From Ostreococcus lucimarinus CCE9901 (Eukaryota > Chlorophyta > Mamiellophyceae > Mamiellales > Bathycoccaceae), in NCBI RefSeq assembly GCF_000092065.1, contig NC_009368.1, positions 310,001 to 374,000 of the forward strand: a stretch of 64,000 bases of DNA, given 5' to 3'. This document shows, piece by piece, positions 27,620 to 37,541 of this stretch (the stretch's first letter is position 1; every line of letters starts with the position of its first letter). The notes beneath the pieces are model-generated. The model saw only the letters and a program-made list of their open reading frames with translations, did no database searches and was not told the origin of the DNA. A program made the position numbers and the translations under genes.

Positions 27620-27766
27620 GACGCGCGTCGACGACTGACGCGGCGCGCGCCGAACGCGCCGCGCGGCGACGCCGCGAGCGACGAACGACGCGCCGCGAGA
27701 TCACGCGAAACGACGCCGCGATAACGCTACGACGAATACATCGAATAAATAGACGCGCCTACGAAT

Positions 27767-28321
27767 CTACGAATCGCGATCGCCGCTCGAATCGCGATCG
27801 CCCGCCTCGAGCGCGCCCGTCAACATCGCGCGCCGAAGCGTCAAGTTATCCTCGCGCGTCCGGTCGATCGCCTCAGCCTTCATCCAATCGTAATCGAATC
27901 CCTCGGCATCGCACGCCAGCACTTTTCTCGTCTCGATGATTCGCACGGCGACGAGTCGGTAATCCAGCTCTTCGTGCGCCATGAGTTCCGCCAACCACGC
28001 GCTCGCGTCGGCGCGCAGCGGCTTGGCGTGCAGGTAATCGATCAGTTTCGGCGCCATCGGCGAGCGGTGTCGCGTCCCTGACATCTGGTCCAGGACGACG
28101 CGGACGGCGGACATGGTGAGGAGGTCGGCGAGCGCCTTGGCGGCCTTTCGCGGCGGCGTGAGACCGTCGAAGTCGACGGTGGCGAAGAAGTCCGCGCCGA
28201 GGGCGTCGTCGTCGTCGGCGGCGGCGCGCGCGCGAGGCGAGGCGCGCGCGCGCGCGCGAGCGCGCGCGACGCGACCGGACGTGGACGCAGCGGCGGCGCT
28301 CGCGGCGGCGCTCGCGCGCAT
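27767..28321 (-). CDS. RBCX: RbcX-like Rubisco assembly chaperone
   Basis: A 184-aa protein with an Ala/Arg/Ser transit peptide of ~35 residues. The core AVRVVLDQMSGTRHRSPM and WLAELMAHEELDYRLVAVRI matches RbcX: a T/S-x-x-A-V-R-x-V-L-D-Q-L-like start, then a W...L helix and an ARI/VRI-x-E-T-R helix. RbcX dimers clamp the C-terminus of RbcL during L8 assembly in the stroma. The C-terminus (SSGDRDS) is extended and polar. The start is the first ATG that gives a plausible transit peptide. The assignment rests on the short core, so a divergent RbcX-II type is the best guess. Confidence 0.7.
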   Translation of the reverse strand: MRASAAASAAAASTSGRVARARARARASPRARAAADDDDALGADFFATVDFDGLTPPRKAAKALADLLTMSAVRVVLDQMSGTRHRSPMAPKLIDYLHAKPLRADASAWLAELMAHEELDYRLVAVRIIETRKVLACDAEGFDYDWMKAEAIDRTREDNLTLRRAMLTGALEAGDRDSSGDRDS

Positions 28322-28426
28322 GACGGCGCGGCGCGCGCGGGTGTGAGGAGGACGCGCGGTCGACGCGCGCGAGCGGGACGCGAGGGGCGTCGGTTGACGT
28401 CGGTTCAGCGCGAAAGGTGCGTCGAT

Positions 28427-30721
28427 TCAACAGACGAGCGGGCTGGCCGGAGCGGCGGGACGGAGCAAAAGGAGCGTCGCGCACAGAGCGACGAGACCGA
28501 GCTCGGTGGACGTCAACAGGGACGGGATGTGGGCGGCGCCGGCGTCGACGACGGCGGAGACGACGTTCGCGAGCGAGGCGCCGGACGCGAGGAGAGCGCG
28601 GCTGTCGGCGCCGACGATGGCGTAGAAGACGACCCAGGGCGCCATACCGAATGCGGTTCCGGCGACGATGGCGCGGATGGGGACTTGAGTGAGACCCAGG
28701 AGGTAGTTGGTGACCGTGAACGGGGCGTGCGGGAGGAGACGCATCAACGAAACTTTGGAGGCTTGCACGAGGGCGTCGCCGTCGCCGCTCACGGCGCGGT
28801 TCACCTTTTTCAACTGCGCCGCGATCGATCGACGCGCGGGCGCACCGATGCCCGTTTGCTGCGCCAAGTCATCGCTGATTTGCCTATACCCTCGAGCGCG
28901 GCTCGCGCTCGCCGAGATGGCGGCGGCGCACACGGCGGCGCATAAACCGAGCGCCGCGCCGTACGCGGGACCAAAAAATAAGCCAGCCATGATGAACAAA
29001 GGCTGCGTAGGAACGAATGGAATTATCGCCGCGAGCGTGGTGATCGCGGTGAGGCACAATGGCGCGAGCACGGGACCAGCTTTACTGATCGCGGACTCGG
29101 CGACGTTGAGCCAGCTCGTCGCTCCGAACGCGGCCTTGACTTTGGTCGCCGTGGCGATCGGACCGGCTTGTCTCGCGTAAACCAGCGCGCTCACGGCGGC
29201 GGCGAAGATGGCGACTTGCAAAATGTGTTGACCACTGATCAAAAAGTCAAACACAGCCACCGCGCGTCGGCGAATACCGATGGCTTTGATCGCCTTGCGC
29301 AAGTTTCGCAACTTGAAAAATCGCTCCAACCCTTTCGAGTACTGGTTCTCTCGGAGATTTCTATTGGACGACATCCATCCCCACTTTTCGACGTCTGCGC
29401 GACTTGCCGCACCCATGCGTTGGCGTTCGCTGTCGTTCTCGAGCAACATCTTGACGTGCTCGGCGGCTTTGTCGTAGTCGTACTCGGGGTAGAGCAAGCC
29501 GACGTCGCCCGGATTGGTGAGGATATCGAGTAAGCCACCGGCGGCGACGGCAACGACGGGTACGCCCGAAGCCATGGACTCCATGACGACAAAACCGAGC
29601 GTCTCACTCGGGCTCGGCATGACGAACACGTCCAAAGACGCGTACGCTGCGGACAAATCGTCTCCCGTGATCATCCCCGTGAAAACTGTATTCGTTCCGG
29701 CAAAGTGCTCCTCGAGCCTTTTACGTTCGGGTCCGTCTCCGATGATGGCCAAATTCACGTTCGACGGTAATTTTGCGAGAATATCTTTGAGATCTCCCAA
29801 GCGCTTTTCCGCGCCGAGGCGTCCGACGCACCCGATGATCGGACCGTCGCGACCGCCGCTCAGACGCTTGCGCATCTCCTCGCTCTTAAAGCTCGGATTG
29901 AACGCCACCGTGTCCACGCCCTTGTCCCAGACTTGCAAATTTTTACACCCTTCTCCTCTCAACTCGTTCTCCAGAATGCTCGAAGTCACCAACGTCGTCG
30001 ACGCGTAGCCGTTCCAAAACCGAATCAAGTCCCACATCGGCTTGACCAACCCCGCCCACGTGTACCTCGGAATGTAGTGCGGAATGTGCGTGTGATACGA
30101 CTCCACGAGCGGTATATCCATCGCCTTACAGTACGTCATCGCCCCAAAAATCATCCCTCCCGGCACCGCGCAGTGCACCAAGTCCGGTTTATTCTCCTTA
30201 AACTCCCGCCACACCCGTCCGTCGAGCCCGAACGAGCACAGCAGCGTGTCCGTCCCGTAAAACGGCAGCACGAACCCTCTCAACCCGATCACCTTCGCCC
30301 CGTGATACTCCTTCGGCGGATCGCGATCGGGCGTGATCACCACCACGTCGTCTCCCATCTCTCGCAGGTTCTCGATCAATCGCAGGAATCGATTCTTCAT
30401 CCCGCTCACGTGCGAAAACGGGCTCGGCTCCACGAAGATGGCCACGCGTCGTTTCGGTCGCGCGTCCGTCGTCGCCGTCGCCGTCGCGGTCGTTCGCGTC
30501 GTCGCGCGTCGCCTCGCGACGACCACCGCGGCGTTCCGCGTCGCCGTCGAGCGCGCGTCCGCGCGTCCCGCGTCGCCGTCGCGTCGTTTCGGTCGGAATA
30601 TACCACCGCCCGTCGTCGTCGTCGTCGTCGCGCGCGTCGTCGTCGTCGTCGTCGCGCGCCGCGGTCGCGCCGACGCTCGAGGCGCGCGCGTCATCGCGCG
30701 CGTCGCGAACCTCGCGTCCAT
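28427..30721 (-). CDS. SQD2: SQD2-type sulfoquinovosyltransferase fused to a TVP38/VTT domain
   Basis: A 764-aa protein. After a Thr/Arg-rich transit peptide (~90 residues), a GT4 glycosyltransferase spans ~95-470: VAIFVEPSPFSHVSGMKNRF, VESYHTHIPHYIPRYTW, GCVGRLGAEKRLGDLKDILA and the nucleotide-sugar motif PSPSETLGFVVMESMASGVP. This matches plant SQD2, which makes the sulfolipid SQDG from UDP-sulfoquinovose and diacylglycerol in plastids. From ~500 to the end there are several membrane helices with IIPFVPTQPLFIMAGLFFGP and the MRLLPHAPFTVTNYLLGLTQ motif of the TVP38/TMEM64 (SNARE-associated, VTT) family. The fusion is continuous in one frame. It lies 50 bp from the divergent gene at 30772. 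Confidence 0.9.
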   Translation of the reverse strand: MDARFATRAMTRAPRASARPRRATTTTTTRATTTTTTGGGIFRPKRRDGDAGRADARSTATRNAAVVVARRRATTRTTATATATTDARPKRRVAIFVEPSPFSHVSGMKNRFLRLIENLREMGDDVVVITPDRDPPKEYHGAKVIGLRGFVLPFYGTDTLLCSFGLDGRVWREFKENKPDLVHCAVPGGMIFGAMTYCKAMDIPLVESYHTHIPHYIPRYTWAGLVKPMWDLIRFWNGYASTTLVTSSILENELRGEGCKNLQVWDKGVDTVAFNPSFKSEEMRKRLSGGRDGPIIGCVGRLGAEKRLGDLKDILAKLPSNVNLAIIGDGPERKRLEEHFAGTNTVFTGMITGDDLSAAYASLDVFVMPSPSETLGFVVMESMASGVPVVAVAAGGLLDILTNPGDVGLLYPEYDYDKAAEHVKMLLENDSERQRMGAASRADVEKWGWMSSNRNLRENQYSKGLERFFKLRNLRKAIKAIGIRRRAVAVFDFLISGQHILQVAIFAAAVSALVYARQAGPIATATKVKAAFGATSWLNVAESAISKAGPVLAPLCLTAITTLAAIIPFVPTQPLFIMAGLFFGPAYGAALGLCAAVCAAAISASASRARGYRQISDDLAQQTGIGAPARRSIAAQLKKVNRAVSGDGDALVQASKVSLMRLLPHAPFTVTNYLLGLTQVPIRAIVAGTAFGMAPWVVFYAIVGADSRALLASGASLANVVSAVVDAGAAHIPSLLTSTELGLVALCATLLLLRPAAPASPLVC

Positions 30722-30771
30722 CGTCGCGGGCGTCGGCGCGAGCCCCCGCGCGTCCCGCACTGCCGCGCGCG

Positions 30772-31341
30772 ATGGACGCCCCGACGTCGGCGCTCGCGAT
30801 CGACCGCGCGGCGGTCGACCGCATCGCGCGCGCCGCGACGCTGTCGACGCTCGCGGGCGCGCTCGCGGGCGCGGCGCTGGCGCTGCGACGACGCCGACCG
30901 CAGGCGGTGGCGCCGACGCACGCCGTCGCGGGCGCGGCGAACGTCGGCGCGTGCGGCGCGGCGCACGCGACGACGCTCGAGGCGCTGGACAGACGGCCGG
31001 ACGCGCGAGGCGCGACGACGCACGCCGTCGCGGGCGCGTGCGTCGGGACGGGCGCGGCGTGGGTGAGGTGGGGACGACGCGCGGCGACGGCGGGCGCGGC
31101 GTGCGGCGCGGCGGCGGCGGGCGGCGCGAGGGCGTGCGCGACGGCGCTCGAGGGCGCGGGAGAGCGCGGGTACGAGTTCCCGAGGTGGTTTCCGGTGCAA
31201 ATCGTGCGAGAGGAGGGGCGCGAGGACGAGCTGCTGGCGCTTATGGGGCGGGCGCAGCGAGGCGAGCTGTCGGCGGAGGACGAGGCGAGGACGCGGGACG
31301 CGTACGCGCGGTGGAAGATGCGTCGAGCGGGGAGAGGGTAG
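30772..31341 (+). CDS. Small Ala/Gly-rich membrane protein, unknown
   Basis: A 189-aa protein that I cannot assign. Two related blocks, THAVAGAANVGACGAAHATT (~50-69) and THAVAGACVGTGAAWVRWG (~80-98), suggest an internal duplication. Gly/Ala-zipper stretches (GAACGAAAAGGARACATAL) resemble Tim17/Tim23 or OEP16-type helices. The C-terminus is a conserved-looking amphipathic segment: FPRWFPVQIVREEGREDELL. The Tim17-like idea is only a pattern resemblance. It shares a 50-bp divergent promoter with the SQD2 fusion gene and ends near ATG101 in convergent orientation. Confidence 0.5.
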   Translation: MDAPTSALAIDRAAVDRIARAATLSTLAGALAGAALALRRRRPQAVAPTHAVAGAANVGACGAAHATTLEALDRRPDARGATTHAVAGACVGTGAAWVRWGRRAATAGAACGAAAAGGARACATALEGAGERGYEFPRWFPVQIVREEGREDELLALMGRAQRGELSAEDEARTRDAYARWKMRRAGRG

Positions 31342-31449
31342 AGGCGCGCGCGGCGAAGCGGTGAAGTGGAAAAGTTAGCGTAGAATACAATCGCGATCGG
31401 CGAACGTCGGTCGAGACGCGACGCGACGCGACGCGCGCGCGCGCGAGGC

Positions 31450-32115
31450 TCAAATCATCGAAGGCGGCGTCGCGCCGAGAGACGCTAAACGTTTGAGCAT
31501 GTCTCGCCCGAAACTCCCCGGCGAGTCGTCGCGCGCCAGAGGCACCGAAATTTCAAACGGGAAGCTCACGACGTCGCTCGTCGTCACCGGCGGCACGTGC
31601 GCCTTCATCTCGTTCACCAATCCCAGCACGTGTCGCTGCGTCCCGACGACTTGGTCTCGCAGCGCCTCCCGCGCGCGCGCGCGCTCCGTCTCGTCCAACT
31701 CCTCACCCCTAAAAATCTCCAATCCGATCCTCCACTGTTCCCAGTACCCATTCGCCGCGCGCGCTTCCTCCCGTCGCGTTCGTCCGCCGCTCAGCGCCTC
31801 TCGCAGCGCGCCGCCGCGTCTCGGCTTGTCCCGCTCGCGCTCGTAAAAGCTCACCGCCACGTCCGCCTCCCCGCCTCCCGTCTTCAGCGCCCATCGCACG
31901 AGGGCGTTTATCTTCTCCTCTATCTTCCCGTCCACCGCGCCGTCGCCGCACGCGACGTAGTGCACGTCCACGCGCTCGCATCGCGCGTCCCGAGGCGCGC
32001 AGCATCCGAGCGCGCGCGCGAAGACGATCGTGTGCAGCAGCGCCGAGAGCACGTCGCGCACCTGCGACAGCTCGCATCGCAGCGGCGGCAGCGCGAACAC
32101 CTCCCGCGCCCGCAT
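31450..32115 (-). CDS. ATG101: Autophagy protein ATG101
   Basis: A 221-aa protein, matching the usual ~218. Conserved segments: VRDVLSALLHTIVFARALG at the start, KIEEKINALVRWAL, the YWEQWRIGLEIF block, and HVPPVTTSDVVSFPFEISVP near the end. The HORMA-fold protein ATG101 pairs with ATG13 in the ATG1/ULK kinase complex that starts autophagy. The start at 32115 (MRAREVFALPPLRCELSQV) best matches the family N-terminus; in-frame ATGs at 32166 and 32196 would add basic simple sequence. It is divergent from the glycosyltransferase-like gene (162-bp gap). Confidence 0.93.
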   Translation of the reverse strand: MRAREVFALPPLRCELSQVRDVLSALLHTIVFARALGCCAPRDARCERVDVHYVACGDGAVDGKIEEKINALVRWALKTGGGEADVAVSFYERERDKPRRGGALREALSGGRTRREEARAANGYWEQWRIGLEIFRGEELDETERARAREALRDQVVGTQRHVLGLVNEMKAHVPPVTTSDVVSFPFEISVPLARDDSPGSFGRDMLKRLASLGATPPSMI

Positions 32116-32277
32116 GCGCGCGCGCGTCGACGCGCGCCGCGATGCGCGGTCGCGGCGCGGTCGCATCGCGATTCCGTCGCCACCGCGGCGTAACACTATA
32201 AAACGCGCGGACGCGACGACGCCGACGGTGTCGCGCCGCAGAAGACGACGCGCGCGACGCGACGCGACGCGAGCGGC

Positions 32278-34437
32278 ATGGACGAGCGAGCGGCGCTGCT
32301 CTCGCGCGCGGTCGCGGACGCGGAGGAGCGGACGCGCGCGGAAACGCGCGGGCGCGCGCGCGCGCGAGGGAAAGATGGGAAAGTCTCGACGTCGCGATCG
32401 GACGACGACGACGACGCGGTGCTCGAAAGAAGCGCGGGACGGGGTCGACGGACGCGGGCGATGATGGTGACGATCGGACTGGCGTGCGCGGTGGGATTGG
32501 CGGCGCTCGGGGCGCGGACGCGCGGCGGAGACGGCGGACTTTTGGGCGGGCGCGGCGCGAGCGACGGCGCGGCGACGAAACGGGGCGAGCGCGGACGTTC
32601 GTCGCGCGCGAAGACTTCGACCGGGGGCGCGCGCGCGAGTGTGGATTTAACGGCGGAGACGGAGAGCCGGGAGGTTGTGCGCGTCGCGGGCGTGGAGGAC
32701 TTCACGGCGAGCGATTCGCGATTGGCGGGTTACAGCAAGCTCGAGGTCGCGGACGCCATCAAGCACGCCGTGGAGTTTGTGAAGAAGGAGCAGTTGGAGG
32801 AAAAGCGACTTGAAGCGAAAACGTCGTCTGACGTGGGCGGGCTCGGCTCGGATGAGATCCCGGATGAGGATACCTGGGGCACGCCGATGCACCTGATGGC
32901 GAGACCGGGCGCGGCGAAGGACAGAGACGCGCTCAAGGTGACGCTGAGCAAGCTGCTGACGACGCACGACGTTGAATTGGTGTCAAAGAACGTCAAAATC
33001 ACCGCCAGTGTAAATCCGAAGAAATGGCCTGATGGCTTAGATCGCGCGGTGTACGCGCTCAAGTCGGTTTTTGAAATCCTCGGAGGCGACTACTTGCACC
33101 CGGATTTCTCCCTATTGAAAGGTTTGGACTGGATCGAAGCGCCGAACTCGCGTGATTTAGACGGTAAGATCGCCGGTGCATGGGGCGCGCTCTCTAATCA
33201 CGTCGGCACACTCTTCGGTCACATGTACCAGTGGCAGCTCGCCAAGGATTCGATGAACAAGGCCACCATCATCGTCGACAGCGACGGCCTCGCGCCGACA
33301 AAGCTCGGGGTGCCGGTGTCGTCGTTCGGGGCCATCATAGACAACGTGCCGGCGGAGTACGATATCATCTTACTCAACACTTATCCCGATGTCGAGAACT
33401 CGCACACGGTCGCGGAATTTCCCGATCACAGAGGGCACGACCTCAAGCTCACAACTTGGAAATCGCCCGGGCACACCGGCTTGAGCACTTACATAATCTC
33501 GTCGTCGTTCCCGGATAGAGTGTTCGCGTACGCCGCACAGAAGGGTGCGGGCTACTTAGACTCTTGGATTGTCGATGATTTGTGCACTCGTAAAGTATGC
33601 GATGACGATGGAGAAATTGTCGGCATGGGCGCAATCACGGCGAGCCAGCCTTTGCTGCGATGCTACCGAGCACACGGGGTCATTGAAACGCATCACGACA
33701 AGCAGAGCGACCAAGCGACGACTGTGATCGCTGAGAACGTGGAAGCAAACACGACCACTGTGCTAGCGACTGGTAAGTTGGTTGGCGATCACAAACACGC
33801 GACGAAGGAAGACGACAAACCGGGCAAGGCCAAGGGGGTGTCTGACGACTCGCTCAAGAAAGTCATGGACGAGACTTTGGACGAAGACTCTGAGCGGCGT
33901 GCCAGTCAGAAGAAGTCTTCACACCATGACAACGACTCCGATCATTCGTCGAAGGAGTCTTCGAACAAGGATTCCGACGCCGACGCGAAAAAATCAAAGC
34001 ACGCGCATGTCCACGAAGCCGCTGCGCTCGAGGCGAGTCTCGGCGTGACGCCCTTTGCTCGCGAGTCTCACGCGACGAAGCCGACCGGGTTAACGAGCGA
34101 TTTCATCTTCGATTCAATGCACGAGCTCAACGCTGAGCATGGATCTTTGATTCACAAGAAGTTTTCCTTGTTGCACAAGCATCAGCACGAGCGCGAGCGC
34201 GTTGAGGCGATGATAAAGCGTCTTCATGACCTGAGGGCGTCGGGCAAGGAGGCGACAGCTCAGGACATCTTGAGCGCGGTACCGACGGAGGAAGAACCGA
34301 TCGCGGAACCGATCGTAGAACCCATCGCCGTGGTGCCTCAGAGCGTGGTAGAGCCGGCGCGCAAAGAAGAATTCGAGGCGAAGAAGCCGGCGCCCGAGGC
34401 TGACGCAGAAGTCGGCAACTTTCTGACGGGGCTCTGA
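32278..34437 (+). CDS. Type II membrane protein, GT25-like glycosyltransferase candidate
   Basis: A 719-aa protein. A cytosolic basic/acidic N-terminus is followed by one anchor (MMVTIGLACAVGLAALGA, ~62-79), the type II topology of Golgi transferases. The region 280-460 has GALSNHVGTLFGHMYQWQLA, then KATIIVDSDG in the place of the acidic E-D-D motif of GT25 enzymes, YDIILLNTYPD, and GLSTYIISSSFPDRV. This resembles GT25/LPS-type transferases but with D-S-D instead of E-D-D, so activity is unsure. The C-terminal third (~500-719) is charged and low complexity (His/Lys/Asp/Ser) with repeats such as EPIAEPIVEPIA, probably disordered. Confidence 0.5.
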   Translation: MDERAALLSRAVADAEERTRAETRGRARARGKDGKVSTSRSDDDDDAVLERSAGRGRRTRAMMVTIGLACAVGLAALGARTRGGDGGLLGGRGASDGAATKRGERGRSSRAKTSTGGARASVDLTAETESREVVRVAGVEDFTASDSRLAGYSKLEVADAIKHAVEFVKKEQLEEKRLEAKTSSDVGGLGSDEIPDEDTWGTPMHLMARPGAAKDRDALKVTLSKLLTTHDVELVSKNVKITASVNPKKWPDGLDRAVYALKSVFEILGGDYLHPDFSLLKGLDWIEAPNSRDLDGKIAGAWGALSNHVGTLFGHMYQWQLAKDSMNKATIIVDSDGLAPTKLGVPVSSFGAIIDNVPAEYDIILLNTYPDVENSHTVAEFPDHRGHDLKLTTWKSPGHTGLSTYIISSSFPDRVFAYAAQKGAGYLDSWIVDDLCTRKVCDDDGEIVGMGAITASQPLLRCYRAHGVIETHHDKQSDQATTVIAENVEANTTTVLATGKLVGDHKHATKEDDKPGKAKGVSDDSLKKVMDETLDEDSERRASQKKSSHHDNDSDHSSKESSNKDSDADAKKSKHAHVHEAAALEASLGVTPFARESHATKPTGLTSDFIFDSMHELNAEHGSLIHKKFSLLHKHQHERERVEAMIKRLHDLRASGKEATAQDILSAVPTEEEPIAEPIVEPIAVVPQSVVEPARKEEFEAKKPAPEADAEVGNFLTGL

Positions 34438-34526
34438 TCTAGCGTAAACAAAATTTTAATGAGCGAAATGTAGCGAAATAATAGGAATTACTGAATGTTT
34501 GGTCGCGGTGAGGTCATTACAACCGC

Positions 34527-34538
34527 GTGACGCGTCAC
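34527..34538. repeat. 12-bp palindrome between convergent genes
   Basis: GTGACGCGTCAC is a perfect 12-bp inverted repeat followed 3 bp later by another half copy GTGACGC. It sits between the 3' ends of the GT25-like gene and RPL5. TGACGC resembles an ATF/bZIP half-site, or it may form a small hairpin in the 3' UTRs. Confidence 0.4.
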
Positions 34539-34610
34539 AAAGTGACGCATCTCGCGACAAACGAAGACTATATGGTGTCTACGCGTCGGTGACGTGAAAC
34601 ACGACAACGC

Positions 34611-35855
34611 TTACGCGGCCGCACGAAGAGCTTCGAGCTTGGCCTTGAGGTTGGCCTTCTTCTCTTCGTACGTGAGCTTCGGAAGCTTGAACAGACGCCC
34701 AGCGTCCGCCGGCTTCACGCGTTCCTTCTTCTCGTGGACGGGGTCTTCGCGAATGGCATCGAGGACGTCCTCCATGGCGTCTTCGAGCTCAGTCGGGTCG
34801 AAGTCCGCGGCCAAGTACTTGGCAAACTGCTGTTCGAACTTTTCCGGTTCCTCCTCTTGCAGCTCTTCCGCGTACTCGGCGACAACACCACCCTTGATGT
34901 ATCGCTCGAGAGTGTCCGGATCGTGGGACTTGTCTTGGAGATCGTACCCAGCGAATCGCTTTTCGTTGTGCGGAATGTCCAACCCGCCGTCCACCGCACC
35001 CTTGAGCGCAGCGAACACTCGCGCGCCGGTCGACGTTCGCACCAAACCGGTGTCCAAGAAGCACTTGAACGGGCGCGCTTCCTCATCACCTTGTTCAACG
35101 TGGTAATCCTCCCCGAGGTCCTCCGTCTTACCCTCGTACGCATCCGCCAAGCCGTACTTCGTCAACAGTCGTCGCGCGCACAGCAACCCGGTCGCGTACG
35201 TCGCGGCGTAGTTCGTCAAACCCGCCTTCATCCCGTACTTCGGCAACTCGTGCGAGTACGCGGACGCGATGCACACGTCACCCGCGAGCGTGGCGTAGAC
35301 AACTTGGCAAATCACATCGCGGTTCGTAAAGCGCACGACGAATCGGTACTTCGGCGAGTTGTACTTGTTCTTGTCCTGCGTGATCAAGCGCTGACGAGCG
35401 TAGTAATCCGTCTTGCCTGCGAGCGCGAAAACGTCCCGCGTCCAGCGCGAGCGCGTGATTTAAATCGTCAGTCCACACTCTGCGCGCTCGCACGCCCGCG
35501 CGCGCGTCGCGCGCGCGCTCGTTCGCGCCCGCGCGCGCGGTGCCGAAAAACCCTCGAGCGCGCCACCGCGCGGACATCGATGCGCCCCACGTCGCCGCGC
35601 CGCGCGCGCGCGCGATCGCACGCGTTCGAAACGAAGCATACGAATCATCCGCATCGAACGACGCGATCGACGCCGTCTCGACGGCGTCGACGCGTCGGTC
35701 GCGGCGCGATGATCGTCGCGCGATCGAGAAAGCCCTAAACGCGATGCCGAAGACGTACCAGCGCGGCGACGCGCGAACTTGACTTGGAAGCGCGAGAAGT
35801 ACGCGTTGGTCTTCGCCACGGATTGGGACTTGCGTTTGACTTTTCTGCGACCCAT
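34611..35855 (-). CDS. RPL5: Cytosolic ribosomal protein uL18 (RPL5), two exons
   Basis: Exons are complement(35759-35855) and complement(34611-35416), 300 aa. Exon 1 codes for MGRRKVKRKSQSVAKTNAYF and SRFQVKFARRRA. Donor GTACGT, ACTGAC on the minus strand at 35467-35472, and acceptor CAG restore RRRAGKTDYYARQRLITQDK, the universal RPL5 junction. Further landmarks: NKYNSPKYRFVVRFTNRD, PFKCFLDTGLVRTSTGARVF and a Lys/Ala-rich C-terminus. RPL5 binds 5S rRNA in the 60S subunit. The intron is 342 bp. Codon bias is strong, as in the SAM synthetase gene. The bL9 gene precedes it on the same strand by 131 bp. Confidence 0.96.
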
Positions 35856-35986
35856 GGTTGCGTCGTGTGACACGCGAGGCGCGCGCGTCGAAAAGACGGA
35901 GCGCGACGGGCGGGGCGTGGCATCGTGCGCGCGAGGATGGTGTGGTCCGTGTTTGTAGTTTACGATTTTGTTCCAAAGGCGTACTG

Positions 35987-37282
35987 CTACAGGCGCTCGC
36001 GCACGACGACGGGCACCGTTCGCTCGCCCACGGGTTCGCCGCGAATGAAGAGCGGAATGTCGTACTCGCCGAAATCTACGATCGGGCGCTCGAGCATGAG
36101 CGCGCCAGGGGTAAGATTGAGGGATTTCTGACGTCGAATCTGGAGAGAGACGAAGGCGCGGCGGTGAGTCTTCGCGAGGGTAGAAATCAAACAAACGCCG
36201 GGTGTCGGCGGTGCTCGACGGTCGTCGTCGTCGGTGTCGTCGTCGCGTCAGAATAATGTCTCCTCACGGGTTATAGGCATGAATCCGTCCATTCAGACGG
36301 AGGCGCGATGCTATCAGGTGACAATTTCTCTTCACTCGCGAACGAAGACGAGACGAGACGAGATGAGAATCGAATCGACGGAGCGCGCGTCAGTCGAATC
36401 ACGCACCTCTTCAACGATATTTTCCCGCGTCACCGCGATGCGAGGTTTCCCAGTTTTCTTGTCCTTAATTCTTCTAAAAGCGATCGCCGGTTCCGCGGTG
36501 AGCATCTTCATCACCGTGGCGCGTTCCTGCGAGTACGTACGATCGTCGTCGGCGTCAGTCCTAGCGCCATTGGCGTTTTGATTCATCGTCATGATTGACG
36601 ACGTGCGACGTTCGCGCGCCAGATACTTTGCTCAGACAGCCAAGGGAAACGTTTTGTAAACACCGGAGCCGAAACTCGAATCTTCAGAAACTCTAGTCCG
36701 TAGAAAGTTCCAGTCATCATCGCAGGCGTATCAAATGCCTCGACTTCGTCAGCGTCGTCATCACGGCGACGGCTACTCGATCATTTCTCCCATCGCGTCG
36801 CTACGTACCTTGCGTTTGTGTTCCTCCTCTTGCGCCGTCGCCGCGGCTTCGTCTCCGTCCTCCCCCCCCGCCTCGATTCGCGCCCTCTCCCGCGCCGCCA
36901 ACCGCTCGCGCGCCGCCGCTAACTTCTCCGCATTCACATACGTCGCCAACTTCCCCGGCACGAGATGATTCCTCGCCCGTCCCGGCCGCACGTGCGCGAC
37001 CTCGTCGACGTCGCCGAGCCCGCTCACCGGCGCCCTCAGAATCACCTCCACCCTCCGGTTCGCCTTCTTCCACCACCGCCGCTCGACGCGCATCGACGCC
37101 GGCATCACCCCAGCCTCCCCCACGCGCGCGCTCGCGCTCGACGCGATCGACAGCGCGCGCGCGCGCCCCGGCACCGTCGAACCTCCCGTCGGCGCGCGCG
37201 CCTCCACCGCGCGCTCGCCGAGCGCCCGCGCGAGCGCGCGCGTCGCGCGTCGCGTCGCGTCGCGCGCGCGCGGTCCCCACAT
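35987..37282 (-). CDS. Organellar ribosomal protein bL9 (three exons)
   Basis: Exons are complement(36809-37282), complement(36407-36526) and complement(35987-36139), 248 aa. Exon 1 holds a targeting peptide and the L9 N-domain ([20 protein letters not shown], then [15 protein letters not shown]). Exon 2 gives [20 protein letters not shown] to RENIVEE. Exon 3 gives [11 protein letters not shown] and [20 protein letters not shown], matching the L9 C-domain. All junctions are phase 0. Intron 1 (GTACGT ... ACTGAC at 36554-36559 ... CAG) is standard. Intron 2 (GTGCGT ... CTCCAG) lacks ACTGAC near the acceptor; its only copy is 10 bases from the donor. Plastid versus mitochondrion is undecided. 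Confidence 0.87.
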
Positions 37283-37541
37283 CGCGCGTCACGCGTTCGT
37301 CGCGCGCGCCGTCGCCGTCGCGCGCGCCGTCGTCGTCGCGCTCTGCCGCCGCGCGCGCCGATCGACCCACCGATCGATTCGTTTTCAATCGAACCTCGAG
37401 CGAGGTTCGCTCGCGCGCGCTCGATCGACGATCGTCGATCGACTCCGGGGCGTCGAACGCGGCCTCGCGGGGGCAGAGCGCGACGACGCCGCGCGCGCGA
37501 TCCGTCTCTTTGCGACGCGCGAAAGCCGACGCTCTTTCGAG

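Noticed and set aside
36234-36581. Plus-strand frame of 115 codons
   Set aside because: It lies antisense to bL9 exon 2 and its introns, and shows no protein-like pattern.
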